From Ceratothoa steindachneri (taxonomy: Eukaryota > Arthropoda > Malacostraca > Isopoda > Cymothoidae): a stretch of 64,000 nt of DNA. Within the stretch, counting starts at the first letter, position 1. Each line of letters begins with the position of its first letter. Below, one piece after another: positions 1 through 10,689 of the stretch. The DNA is taken from NCBI GenBank assembly GCA_963969495.1, contig OZ018328.1, forward strand, positions 132,776,468 to 132,840,467. Direction: 5' to 3'. Below the pieces are notes generated by a model, which was not told the DNA's origin, did no database searches, and worked only from the letters and a program-made list of their open reading frames with translations. A program made the position numbers and the translations under genes.

Positions 1-905
1 TGCGGGAAAGATGAACACTACTTCTGAGAATGCACGGGAACAATCAAAAAGTGCCTACACTGCCAAGGTCCACACAGGACTATGGCCGTCAATTGCCCCA
101 AAAGAAGAGAATTAATAATTAGAAAGGAACAAGAAGAGAAGCAAGAATATGAAAAGAAAACAAATTAAACTTACGCAAGTGTTGCTAAAGCAGCAGTAAA
201 GGAACTCAAACAAACAGAAGAACAAAATATAAATATAAATGTTAATGAATGAACCGGCCTGGACATCTTGGCGTGTATAATGTTTGTACATGTACACAAC
301 GTAACACAGCCAGGAACATTCGCAGACACCCAGAACCTGCTCCTCGAAAAGAACGAGATAAGGAAAATGCGGTTTTCGTCCAACTCCCCATCGGCACTGA
401 TATATGGAGTCACGGCCAGCAAAACCCTCCGAGTGAAGGTCATGCTGGAATTAGGCGCCAGATTAGAAGAAAAAGAAGAAGAGACTGAACAAACAACAGA
501 ATAAGAGAAAGAAACAGAAAAAAGAAAGAAAAAGAGGACCCCCGAAAAGGCAAATAAAAGACAAAACAAGGAAGCAAATACCGAATAAGAAACATCATCA
601 GAAGCAGAAAATGAAGAAGGATGCAGATACAAAGTTAAAGATTTCAAATTACGTATCTTTGTACATGAAGCCTACCCCCTGCCAAAAGGGGCCAGACCAG
701 CCAACATAAGGAAAGGACTGGAAAAGGGCACATGTAAATAGACCGACGTAACCGAACACGAAGAAAGCTCAATTAAAAAACTGATATGGGAAGACCGAAT
801 CAGGTTCTATCCCAATGATATCAAATTAATCAAAAAAGAAAGTTTCGACACACTCGTTAACGGCAAATTTAAAAACACAAAGGAAAAAGTTAAGAAACAA
901 AACTA
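1..905 (+). pseudogene. Jockey-like LINE J1, ORF1 (gag) remnant, cut by window edge
   Basis: The sequence starts inside a gag-like RNA-binding protein. The first 110 bases encode zinc-knuckle residues (CLHC, GPHRT, NCPKRR), followed in other frames by TYASVAKAA, PGTFAD and, near 650, RIFVHEAYPLP. The same blocks in the same order occur in copies J3 (12545-13435) and J4 (54690-53520), which identifies the family. Several stops and frame changes make it dead. About 265 codons lie between the knuckles and ORF2, so the knuckles are internal rather than C-terminal. The role in a live element is RNA packaging for retrotransposition. Confidence 0.75.
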
Positions 906-910
906 ATACA

Positions 911-3345
911 ATGGATAACACAAACAGCAAACTTAAAATCTTACATCTTAACACCGACGGGTCGAAGAATAAAGCCATCCAGTATGGCAATATATTCAGG
1001 AATCAGGACGCAGATATAATTTGTATCTCAGAACACGGTATTATGGACACCGAACACATGAAAATCGCCAATTACGACGTCATAAAAAAGAATCCTACTG
1101 GCGAAAGATATGATGACACAGCCATTGCAATAAAGAAGAACATTCGATACACTCAAGAACGCGAAGTGGACGAGGCCTACATTGCCGTGACATTCGATGG
1201 AGTTTACTCCAATCATGGTTGCGGCGTCCTACCAGCCTCCCCGCCGCTCGTAGATTCCGATCCACTCAGTGATGGAGATATTCAACAAAAATAATCCTAC
1301 CATCCTACTGGGGGACCTGAATGCACGTCTGCAAGAATCAGGGTACCTCACCAAAAACATTGCCGGCCGTAACCTGGAAATACTCATGGACAGGAATATA
1401 CTCAAAAGAGTAGGCCCTTACTTCCCGACCTATATAACTGACCGAGCCTCCACCCGCCCGGACATAGTAATGACGTCACTAACTTTCCATATAACATTTA
1501 TATGGAACCAGTCCCCATATCTTGTAGTGACCACATTGGAATTGTGGTAACCATAAACCAGCATCCAATAATAGTCCCTATAAGTCCCAGAAAGTCGTAA
1601 AAGAGAGCGGACTGGTCAAAATACGCATCAATATTGGAAAAATACTCCCAAACGAACCTGCGAAAACCCGAGAAGAACTAGACGACATGACAGATAGCCT
1701 GATCAGAAAATTAATAGAGGCCGACGAACTGGCCGTACCGAAGACCAAATCCAAAACCTTGCCACACCCAAAGTGGACAACGGAAATGAAAAGGAAGGCG
1801 AAGAAAATTAGAGATAAATACCAGGAAATAAAAGACTATGGCACGAATCGGCAGAGAAGTAAAGAACTCAGTCAAATGAAAGGAGAAATTATTTTTGGTA
1901 ATTGAGGAACAACAAGAAGAAATGTGGAAACAACAGAAGATGCAAATAAGACATGGAATCTAATAAAGATAATCAAAGGCAGACCACCAAGGAAACCAAT
2001 TAAAATCACAGATAACAATAACGAATATCTGAGGAGTAAATGAAGAAATAGAAAGAAAATTCAGAGGCCATTGGAGCAAAATTTACTCAATAGAAGAGGC
2101 AGATAATGAAAGATTCGATAGGGAGACAGACGGAGAGAAGAGTCGCCGAATTCATATCGGAAGGAGTAGATAACAGATTATAAGAACATCTAGGACTAGG
2201 AGCTACCATAACGACGGAGGAAATTAAAAGAGCCACTGACACTTTCAAACAAAAGGCACCCGGAACAACAGGCCTAACCAAGTACAACTACGAGAAGGCC
2301 CCCGGAAACATACTTAATTGCATAAAAGACCTATTTAATGCCTATCTAAATATAGGAGCCTTCCCGGACAAGTTCAAAATAGCGAAGATGGTTTTCATAA
2401 CAAAAGCAGGGAAGCCATCGAATCTGGTCTCTAGCTATAGGCCGATTTCGCAGCTGAACTTCCTAGGGAATGTTTTCGAAAAGATCGTAAACGGGAGACT
2501 GAAAACTTTCCTCGAAGAAACAGATAAATATAATAAACATCAGTCTGGATTCAGGAAAGAAAGAGACTCTACCATGGCTCTAGCAGTCATTGCAGAAAAG
2601 TTGGCACAAGCCACTGCCGAAAAGGGTTATAATTTGGTCAAAGGACTAAATTATAAATTCCTTCAGCTCAATCTCGGCATCAGGATGGAAAGACTTCTGG
2701 CTGATTATCTAACTAACAGGAAGGTACATTTCCAAACGGGGGTCCCACAAGGGGGTGCCTAAGCCCCACCCTGTACTCCATCTTTACAGCAGACCTTCCC
2801 CCCCGATTTCACCACATTGTATGTATGAATATACAGTACGCACACGATATCAGCCAGGTGGCAAGCAAGGACCACCGAACGTGAAATAAAAAATATAAAC
2901 CACTTTGAAAAAAGTTAGAAGATTAAGACCAATGTTACAAAGTTAAAGATTATTCCAATCCTGAGAAAAAAAATCAAATTAATGTGTTAGACCTACACAT
3001 AGGCACAAGAGGATACCATAACCATATACAAACCAGGACAGCCAAGGCAAAAATCAGGCGTTTATTGAATCCCTCCTGGTATATCCACCGATACCATTGC
3101 ACGCGACCTCGACATCTTGCAAAAAAAAAGCTCCAACGAATTCAAAATAAGGCGGCTTATTTGATCACAGACACAAGAAGAATAGAAGGAAAAAGAATCC
3201 GTGAAATAATAGAAACGGCCAATATCTACCCAATAAATAAAACCCTGGAAAAGCGGGCAAAAATGGTGGAAAAGCTCGCAGATACGAGTGAAGAATTAAC
3301 AATACCACAAAGAAACCGAGTCCGGAAAAAAATTCCCTAGTAGCA
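911..3345 (+). pseudogene. Jockey-like LINE J1, ORF2 (endonuclease-RT) remnant
   Basis: An APE-type endonuclease N-terminus begins at 911 (KILHLNTDG, then ADIICISEHG) and continues near 1310 (LLGDLNAR) in another frame. The reverse transcriptase appears at 2388-2762 with SSYRPISQLN, HQSGFRKERDS and GVPQGG. The catalytic block normally found between the last two is deleted. The YADD box near 2835 reads YAHD. A thumb and C-terminal part (QRIQNKAAYLI) follow at 2984-3340. Many stops and indels show it is inactive. The motif set fits the Jockey superfamily, and no RNase H domain is seen. Confidence 0.8.
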
Positions 3346-3355
3346 GGCACTGCCT

Positions 3356-3455
3356 ACTACAGGAGGAAAACCCGATCCTAACGTGAACAAAGAAAAATCA
3401 AGAGGAACAAAGAGCAACCCAAGTATACCTAAGAGACAAAGGCATGAATGCATTA

Positions 3456-3458
<3 letters not shown>
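3356..3458 (+). other. 3' UTR of LINE J1
   Basis: This short A-rich tail follows the last readable codons and contains GGCATGAATGC at 3441-3451. A matching GGCTTGAATGC occurs in the J2 tail (minus, 10716-10726) and a variant in J4 (minus, 45154-45165), so it is probably the 3' hairpin of the family. The tail runs straight into a (TA)n array. Confidence 0.55.

Positions 3459-3519
<61 letters not shown>
3459..3519. repeat. (TA)n microsatellite
   Basis: An uninterrupted AT dinucleotide run of about 61 bp, directly after the J1 3' end. Confidence 0.98.
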
Positions 3520-3521
<2 letters not shown>

Positions 3522-4299
3522 AAACGAAATAATTAATTAGAAGAAATGCTACCCGAAAGTGTACCCTATTGAAAACCACAAACTGAATTAGAATGTTCAG
3601 GAATAATGAATAGAAGTAACCACAAATCAAACTTAGAAAGAATAAACAAACCAAGAAATTCAACAACTACTCTTCATCCCCCTCCCCAATAATAAAAAAA
3701 ATTAAAAAAAATCTCATGCTATCTATCTATCTATCTATCACTGTCATCTCCCTCAGTTCTCTCACCACATTCTGTGTATTGTAACTCTTGTTTACGCCCC
3801 CTCTCTTTTTTTGTTCTCCCTAACACACAAGCGAATTTTCATGCTCTCTTGTCGCATTTCTCTTTTATCCCTGGGTCTTTCTTACCATTGAGGTTTCAAG
3901 CTCGTGGTGATTTTGCTTTCACTCTCCATGTTTTTTTCACTCACTCTTTTTATATTCATTCGCCATTTCGTTCTTTCATTTTCTTTATGCGCCCATTACT
4001 TAAAGTCAATTTCTTTTTATCTCATTGATCGCAGGAAGTTAGGCTAAAACAAAATCAAAGGTTCCTCCATCCAGGATCGCTCGATCTCTATTCGAATTCA
4101 TTTTATCACTCCACATTCCCTTTTCTCATTAATTAAAACGATGAATAAGAATAGACTCTAACATTCCATTCTGATTTGGCCACTATCAAACAGAATGGAA
4201 AAATTATCGAAACCAATTAATTAACTTCTTTGAAGTCAAATGTCAAAAGAAGCTTTCGAAATTATAGTAAAATTTAATATTGAATTGAAAACACATACA

Positions 4300-4301
<2 letters not shown>
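3520..4301. other. Unassigned AT-rich spacer with a (TATC)n run
   Basis: No convincing coding sequence is visible. A short tetranucleotide repeat (ATCT) lies at 3719-3738. An open frame at 3774-4028 has no recognisable motif and looks like chance pyrimidine-rich sequence. Confidence 0.6.

Positions 4302-4391
<90 letters not shown>
4302..4391. repeat. (TA)n microsatellite left of mariner
   Basis: A perfect TA run of about 90 bp that touches the left inverted repeat of the mariner element, with no base between them beyond the TA target site. Confidence 0.98.
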
Positions 4392-4393
<2 letters not shown>

Positions 4394-5323
4394 AAGGGCG
4401 GTCAATAAGTTTTGCGAATCGGTAGGGCAAAAGAGAGGAAGGGGGATGGCTGTTTGTGGGGATGTTAGGACAAGTTATGACAAGTCAGGACCTGCAGCCG
4501 CACGCTCCTGCCTCGTCTATTTAAGAAGCAGTAGCTGATCGCAGATCGTCAGTCACAAATTTTTCAACAATTAAGAAGGTTGAGCACCGCGCAGTGATCA
4601 AATTTTTGACCAAGGAAAGCAAGAATGCAAAAGAGATCCATGAACGCATGGTTGCAGTGTACACCGACACCGCCCCTTCCTATGCAACCATTGCTCGCTG
4701 GAATAGGGAGTTCCGCCATGGTCGTGAGTCCCTTTAGAATGACCCTCGTCTAGGACGTCCGTTAGACGTGACCAACGAGGACAATGTGGCCTGTGTGGAG
4801 AGGATGAACCTCGAAAATCGACTGGTGAAGGTCGAAGAAATCGAGCGAGAGCTTAGAATATCACATGGAAGTGTTATCAACATCATCCACGAGAATTTGG
4901 CCATGACCAAGGTTTCTGCCCGTTGGGTCCCTAGAAACCTCACTCCCCATGATCGACTTCAACGTCGTCAAACTCCACAAGGCCAGAGTTGCACAAGCTG
5001 CCCTGCGCGAGTGCAGATTCGAGGAGCTCAACCATCCCCCCTACAGTCCAGATCTGGCCCCTAGCGACTACTTTTTATTCCGCCGGCTCAAGGCTGCACT
5101 GCGTGGACTCAGGTTTGGGGACGATGGAGATGTCCAACTCGCCGTACAGGAGTGGATTGAACAGCATTCGGGAGATTTCTGGTTGTCGGGAATTCGCATC
5201 CCTCAGAGACAAGGGACGCAAGTGCATTGAAGTCGAGGGTAGTTATATTGAAAAATAATAAACCACTTTTCCTCATATCTCGTTTCCTTATATCCGAATT
5301 GCAAAACTTATTGACCGCCCCTC

Positions 5324-5324
<1 letters not shown>
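4392..5324 (+). mobile_element. Mariner transposon, internally deleted
   Basis: The terminal inverted repeats share the 20-mer GGGCGGTCAATAAGTTTTGC on the left (from 4396) and as its complement on the right (to 5320). The outer sequences are CAAAGGGC on the left and CGAGGGGC on the right. TA target dinucleotides flank both ends and merge into (TA)n arrays, so the element jumped into a TA microsatellite. At 933 bp it is shorter than the roughly 1.3 kb usual for mariner, matching the lost catalytic core. Confidence 0.9.
4570..5230 (+). pseudogene. Mariner transposase remnant
   Basis: The N-terminal helix-turn-helix region reads from about 4570 (HRAVIKFLTKES, IARWNREFRHG) to a TAG at about 4735, then continues at 4768 with VEEIERELRISHGSV and WVPRNLTP, the mariner WVPRxL signature. 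The next sequence jumps to the C-terminal part at 4949 (HPPYSPDLAPSDYFLF), which holds the third catalytic Asp region. The first two catalytic Asp regions are missing. The protein cannot be active, although the ends could still be mobilised by a related transposase. Confidence 0.88.

Positions 5325-5401
<77 letters not shown>
5325..5401. repeat. (TA)n between mariner and PLE-A
   Basis: A perfect TA run of about 77 bp. Its left side is the mariner end and its right side is the first base of the PLE-A terminal sequence. Confidence 0.97.
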
Positions 5402-5402
<1 letters not shown>

Positions 5403-5407
<5 letters not shown>

Positions 5408-5446
5408 AGAAACTAAACTCACAACTTGCACGTGAGTCAAAATTAT
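5403..5446 (-). repeat. PLE terminal hairpin sequence (PLE-A)
   Basis: Read on the minus strand, the segment has CTCACGTG, four bases, then TTGTGAG, able to fold as a 5-bp stem. It is followed by a T-rich stretch ending at the (TA)n. Near-identical sequence sits at the outer end of PLE-B (25243-25262) and PLE-C (about 37214-37236). Confidence 0.65.
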
Positions 5447-5556
5447 GATAAATAACACCCAGAAGGAAAATGGAAAAACGATTCCGAGCGCTTTCGTCTT
5501 TATTCTAAAAGACCTCTTCATGGAATAACGTGGGTCAGGACAGACAATGTCTTAAA
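5446..5556. repeat. PLE-A left inverted arm
   Basis: It matches the reverse complement of 6258-6371 over about 110 bp with a handful of differences. It contains the better-preserved hammerhead-like motif of the pair. Confidence 0.9.
5481..5526 (-). ncRNA. Hammerhead-ribozyme-like motif, PLE-A left
   Basis: On the minus strand the parts are in order: stem I strand ATTCC; core ATGAAGAG; stem II GTCTTT with a six-base loop and perfect complement AAAGAC; GAAA; a loop-less GC/GC stem III; UC; and stem I strand GGAAT. This is the hammerhead order. It departs from the consensus CUGANGA by A for C at position 3 and one extra base before stem II. Small hammerhead variants are established components of PLE ends. 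Cleavage by this copy is untested. Confidence 0.65.
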
Positions 5557-5634
5557 TAGTTATGAGTCGGGCTTAAAACGGCTACCTGCATCAAAACCTT
5601 AACCACGGGTTACAAATTCTTTAAGCACTTTAAT

Positions 5635-6170
5635 TTATGATTTAATATAATTAGATATGATAGGATCTAGGCTAAACAATCCAGGGCTAATATTAAAATT
5701 TGGGAAAGTATTAATAGAGATACACTCCAAAATATTTCTTGAAATGTAGTTTGTACATTTAATAATAGGTTTAGCACTATTCCAATTAATAGTATGATCC
5801 TGACTATAGATATGTAAAAATAATGCAGATTGTTGACAAAAATTACGAACATTAGTTTGGTGCTGTTTAACTCTAACATTCAATTCTTTACCTGTCTGTC
5901 CATAATAGCATTTTTCACAATTATTGCAACTAATAGAATATGCAATGCCTGGTTTAGGGGAAGAATTTTTTACGAGAAGCGATGGATAGTGTTTTCATAT
6001 TTAAAAATAACATTTATGTTCAAAGATTTCAGTAAACGAAGTAAATTACTGAAACTTTGGTTAAAAGGTAAAACTAATACATTTTTAGCCTTAAATTTAG
6101 GGATGTTACGATTAGATTAATAAAAGGATCGCTTAGCAGAATTATAACAATTTTTTAGTACGTAGAAAGG
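5635..6170 (-). pseudogene. PLE-A RT thumb and GIY-YIG endonuclease remnant
   Basis: The minus strand reads NVIFKYENTI (PLE thumb), then GIAYSISC, CYYGQTGKELNVRVKQHQ and INWNSAKPII, the PLE-type GIY-YIG nuclease with its Cys-rich lead. It ends with ISPGLFSLDPII and a stop at 5635. At least one frame break lies near 5960. In live PLEs this domain nicks the target DNA. PLE-B and PLE-C have the same blocks. Confidence 0.85.
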
Positions 6171-6257
6171 GTAACACAAATTTAAACCTATATTATATAT
6201 CCCATCAACCTCTTTTTCCAAATATTCGGGTGAAATGATTGTGAAAAATCCTTACTC

Positions 6258-6477
<220 letters not shown>

Positions 6478-6484
6478 AGAAGTG

Positions 6485-6562
6485 AAACTAGTTGGGTTTC
6501 GAACCTTTGCTATCGAGGGCTCTTCGTTTTTCAGGCCACTGCTCTAACAATTAAGCAGCAGT
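6485..6562 (-). repeat. tRNA-derived SINE-like head
   Basis: On the minus strand, TTAATTGTTAGAGC (D-arm, A-box-like) is followed about 40 bases later by GGTTCGAAACC (B box, 6495-6505). The shared block CGAAGAGC ... AGGTTC links it to the tRNA-like piece at 38841-38910. The cloverleaf is too poor for a functional tRNA gene, so an RNA polymerase III-driven SINE head is the best reading. Confidence 0.55.
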
Positions 6563-7520
6563 CAACCTTAATCTATGTTTGCTCTTATAAAAAATAACAA
6601 AAAAACGAAAGCGCTTTTGAATCGGTCAAATGACAAATTAAATATTGGAAATCCGTTGCAATTGGATTTTTATTTTCTGGTTTAATCTTTTAATTAATTT
6701 CTCTCCCTCGCGCCACTTCCCTCCTCGAGGTGAAATAGGAAAGAGGTTATGGGTGTTCGACTACTGCGAACCTCCTATGAGCATTGGCGTTCGTGTACGT
6801 TTCGGCTAGAGTGAGTGAAAGAATGCGGAGCTTTCTGTGCCTGTGGGTGTTTTAAAGCACGCTGCATATTGGTGAGGGAGCCTCTTTCACCACCAGTCTG
6901 TTGACACAGGTGATAAGGTCGTGAATGAAGAAGGGGGGCGGGTAAAGGGAAAAATGGGACTTGGTAAATAAACGGGTGCCTGTATGAGTTTTCTGACCTC
7001 CAATGATGATATTTTACGCGAAGCTTCCTAAAACGAATGAACACCTTTTTCTTCTTCCTTTTGGGAGGTCTACCCAGATATGGTAGGAATGAATGAGGGA
7101 TGGAAGATGGAGAGAAAAATGTCATTGGGCAGAAAAAAAGGGCAGGAGTGCCCGAGATCGTGGAAGGAGGATGAGGACGTGACACCCATCATCGAGAACG
7201 CTTTCATTTAGCTTCGATTCTGGACTTCCCAGAAGGCATGGTCGGTTCCGGAATGAGCGGTGATTCAGAACTGCACACCTCCCACATCTCAGGCATCTCA
7301 AGTGATTGACTACCCAGCCATTACCAATTTCTTTCCCAACCCTTTTTGAAGAAAACTCACTGTTGGGTGTTTTCGTTGGTTTTCGTCTTTTTTAAATACC
7401 TTACAACTCTCCCAAGGTTTGTGACTTTAATCACTTACCTGGGGTTTACTAACAGAGCATGACACTCTGCGAGAGAAGAACAGACAGACGGGTATAAAAT
7501 CTAGACGAAATGGACAGTTT
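6563..7520. other. Unassigned spacer
   Basis: I see no recognisable gene. A 136-codon minus-strand open frame (6775-7185) is rich in His, Pro and Ser and has no known motif. Near 6605-6640 the string ACGAAAGCGC recalls the PLE-A hammerhead 3' half and may be an old relic. Confidence 0.5.
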
Positions 7521-7715
7521 TTTAAAATTAGATTTAAAGCGAAAACCAACGAGTTCATATCGTACAGAAAATGTGTTGGAGAGATGCGTAAAGAAAGTTA
7601 AGATGGAGTAAGTGAAAATGTGTAGAACATGTATAGCCGCAAATCCTCCTGCATTGAGACTTGTAGAGCACGCAATTCCCCAGGTGTCACCTATAGCGTG
7701 CTGGCCAGTACTATA
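7521..7715 (+). repeat. Dispersed repeat Z, copy 1 (partial)
   Basis: It begins around AGCGAAAACCAACGAG and continues with GTAAAGAAAGTTAAGATGG, GTGAAAATGTGTAGAAC and TATAGCCGCAAATCCTCC. The same ordered blocks occur at 19136, 28325 and 36182, always on the plus strand. No terminal repeats or target duplication are evident and no protein is recognisable. Confidence 0.65.
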
Positions 7716-9116
7716 CACCTAGCGCCCTCTTGCGGAGAGAAACGAGGACATACAGTAAATTGTATAGCACATTTCAGTATCCCCGAAGGTGGACCTGAAA
7801 ATAATAGAAACAACTCTGCCTCATTTGTGCGTACGAATTTCAAACCACGATGTACAAACACGGGTGCTCTTTTTTAGTTTGTAGAGCCCGTTGCACGCAC
7901 ACGACGCGCATGTGCGTGGCGCACGTCGCTCGTTTGTTTCGGTGAAATACTGGGTTTTACGGTAATCTCTTCTGGTGAAAAAGAAGCCAAGATTTCAGGA
8001 AATTGTTCGACTCTCAAACGCTGACAATAAATCGTTATAAATTTGGGGCTTTGAGAGTGCCAATGGACGGAACCGAGGAGAGTTTTAATCTGGCACTGTG
8101 TCCTACAGTCCTCGTGGGACTTTTAACTCGTCCATTTTTACCTCCTCCTCCTCCTCCTCACTCTCCGGATATTACATAAATCTCCCCCACCCCTCTTTTC
8201 AGGACACTGCTCTATTTATGGCCCGATATATTTACTGTTTTGGTCTCGCCGAGAAGTCTTATTTTCCCTCATTTCTGACTCCCAAGAAATTTGACGCTTT
8301 ATTCCGCCCATGAGTCTCTATAGGATGTTCTAGTTTCTACTTTTAAGTGCCTGTCCTCTATATACGAACTTACCTGGTTCTAGTACTCACGGTTGATGAA
8401 GTATTGCGATCTTCTCTATTTTTAGTGGGATTTTTTAGTTTTTCTTTTTAATTTTGCCAACTTTTTCATTCATATATTTCTTTCTCTTCACATTGTCCAC
8501 TGCTAAGACTTTCCTTTAAAGAAGAAGAAAAAATACAAACGTGACTTGTATTTATAAAAAGGTGATGTTTATTTATCCTCATAATTTGACATACATTTTA
8601 ATCTATTTTTTATTTATTCATTTTTTGATAGCTACAGGCGCACATTTATCTACATAAGTACCGATGAATTATGCAATTTGTTTTAATATTAGGTCTACAC
8701 ATATAGTATATATTTATTTAAATGTTTACCAAAGATTTATGCAAGTTGTTCGTTTGTTTGGAAAGTACTATCACAAACTTCACGCACAAAATAGGAAGGG
8801 TTAGGTAAGATCTCCCAGGCCAACCTCCTGTGAGTGGTGAAAATGAATGTACTGCTAGGAAAGGGCGAAGGTAATAGGAAAAACACAAATATACCAATAT
8901 TTATTCCTGGCATCATTATTTCCAGCGTCGTAAATAATTTGCTCTTTTTTTTCTTCGACAATGACAAATGTCTCGCTTTGCTTATGTCAATCTAAATAAG
9001 ATTTCTCTTCGCAAAATGTTCGCCCCATCAAGTTTTAAAACAATTTACCAAAGCTCTTTGAACGACTTTTCGAGGGATGGCATTCCAGGTAGTTTTTATT
9101 TTCTAAGTGAAATTTA
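7716..9116. other. Unassigned spacer
   Basis: No gene or element is recognised. There is a short (CCT)n run at about 8141-8160 and a CpG-rich patch near 7890-7935. The rest is AT-rich. Confidence 0.5.
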
Positions 9117-10270
9117 GGGTGTATTCTTTTTTACATGTCCTACATTTGAAGTTTAATAAAATCAAGAATAATTTTGTGATCACTATTAGACTTTCAAAAG
9201 TTGTTGGTAATAGTTGTATGTTCTTTTTCCTAAAATGGCTAAGTGATTCCTTTATTATTTTAGAAGTTACGGTAGTTTTAGTAAATCGGTCATTTTTTGC
9301 TTGAAACGGAAAGCGTAAAATTTAGGGACGTTGATGTACCGCCGGTGATAAAGTCCGACGAAGCGCACTTTCATCTCAGTACATACAATAATAAGCAGAA
9401 CAACAGAATATGGTCGGATCAAAAACCAGAAGCTATACACCAGAAAGAGCTGCATCCTCCAAAACCAGTGTGCGGTGTGCGATAACAACTCGAAGATCAT
9501 TGGGCCGTATTTTTATGAGAATGAATATGGAAATTCAGTCACTGTAAATGGCGAAAAATACCGACACATGCTTGAAGAATATTTTTTACCGAACTTTCGA
9601 AGGCTGTGGAATAGACGACAACTGTTTTTTTTCCAGCAAGATGGTGCAACATCACATACATCGAATGAAACAATGCAGTTGTTAAGACGATACTTCCGAA
9701 AAAAAATCATTTCTCGAAACAGTGAATTTAAGTGGCCTCCAAGATGCCTCGATCTAACACCTTTGGATTTTTTTTATGGGGATATTTAAAAGATCGTATT
9801 TACCGTAATAATCCTAGAAGTATCCAACAACTAAAAAATAATCTCGCTGAACAAATTAGTAACATAGATGAAGAACTTTTGATAAAAAGTGATGCGAGTA
9901 ACTTCATCACGAGTAAATGAATGTTGTGGTGAATGGTCAGCATTTGAAAAGAAGAATCTTCAAATAAATTAAGTTATTATGTTAATTATGAAAACTGATT
10001 ATTATTCTTAGTTTTTTTTGTTAATTTTAAGCAAATAAAATTGGTTTTAATAGTCGATAAATATCTGAAAGTTCAGCGAAAATGCGTTAAAAATCAGTGC
10101 TTCACTAAAACTTGCATAACTTCGACAAAAATTAATAAACCAATTAGGGCCATTTTAGGACCACACACTTACAACGATTACCAACAACCTCTGAAAGTTT
10201 CATTATGATCACAAAATTATTCTTGATTTATTCAACTTCAAATGTAGGCAATGTAAAGAAAAACACCCTG
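9117..10270 (+). mobile_element. Mariner-like transposon with long inverted repeats, deleted
   Basis: Outer sequences GGGTGTATTC (left) and CAGGGTGTTTTTC (right, complement) start inverted repeats of about 120-130 bp (9117-9245 and about 10150-10270). TA dinucleotides flank both ends. The internal protein lacks its DNA-binding N-terminus, so the element is a non-autonomous derivative about 1.15 kb long. Confidence 0.85.
9297..9920 (+). pseudogene. Mariner-like transposase C-terminal remnant
   Basis: Three overlapping frames together give the catalytic domain: KSDEAHFHLSTY (first Asp), IIGPYFYENEYGNSVTVNG, FFQQDGATSHTS (second Asp), and WPPRCLDLTPLDFF then WGYLKDRIY (third Asp). This order is that of a DD-D IS630/Tc1/mariner transposase found in many insects. 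Frameshifts occur near 9480 and 9770 and the helix-turn-helix region is absent. Confidence 0.88.
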
Positions 10271-10689
10271 TATTTTCCGCATTATTAGACTCAAAACGTC
10301 TGTGATTTTGTTTGAATCCGTCTTCTTGATGCCATTCTCTTTTCAATACAAAAGTTGCCCATTGCCCTCGCACATATTTTAAGATTTTGTGAGTTTATAC
10401 GTTTATACGGTCGTGTTTTAGCAGTTATTTGATATAAGGAGCTCCAAAAACTAAATGGTTGAAATGTTAGTTTTCTGACTTTACCTTTTTGCCTGGGAAA
10501 CATGTTAAAAGGGAGAGATGATGATGTACTCAATTTTCGAAGAGAGATGGTATGATGGAAGATATATTGGGGGAAAAAAAATAAAGATGGGGGGGGGATT
10601 TTTTTATAGTTTCATTTTGTGTGTTTTTATCTTCATATGTTTGTAGTGTTCTTCTTATTGTCTTTTGTTTCTTCTTCTCTGTCTTTTTA
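10271..10689. other. Spacer between mariner-like element and J2
   Basis: AT-rich with a G run near 10590-10598. No convincing gene. It may include part of the J2 3' flank. Confidence 0.5.

Noticed and set aside
4240..4430. Open frames reading YIYIYI on either strand of every (TA)n array
   Set aside because: A TA dinucleotide run never makes a stop in two frames, so these are trivial translations of microsatellites.
6775..7185. 136-codon minus-strand frame
   Set aside because: Low-complexity His/Pro/Ser composition and no conserved motif. Not enough to call a gene.
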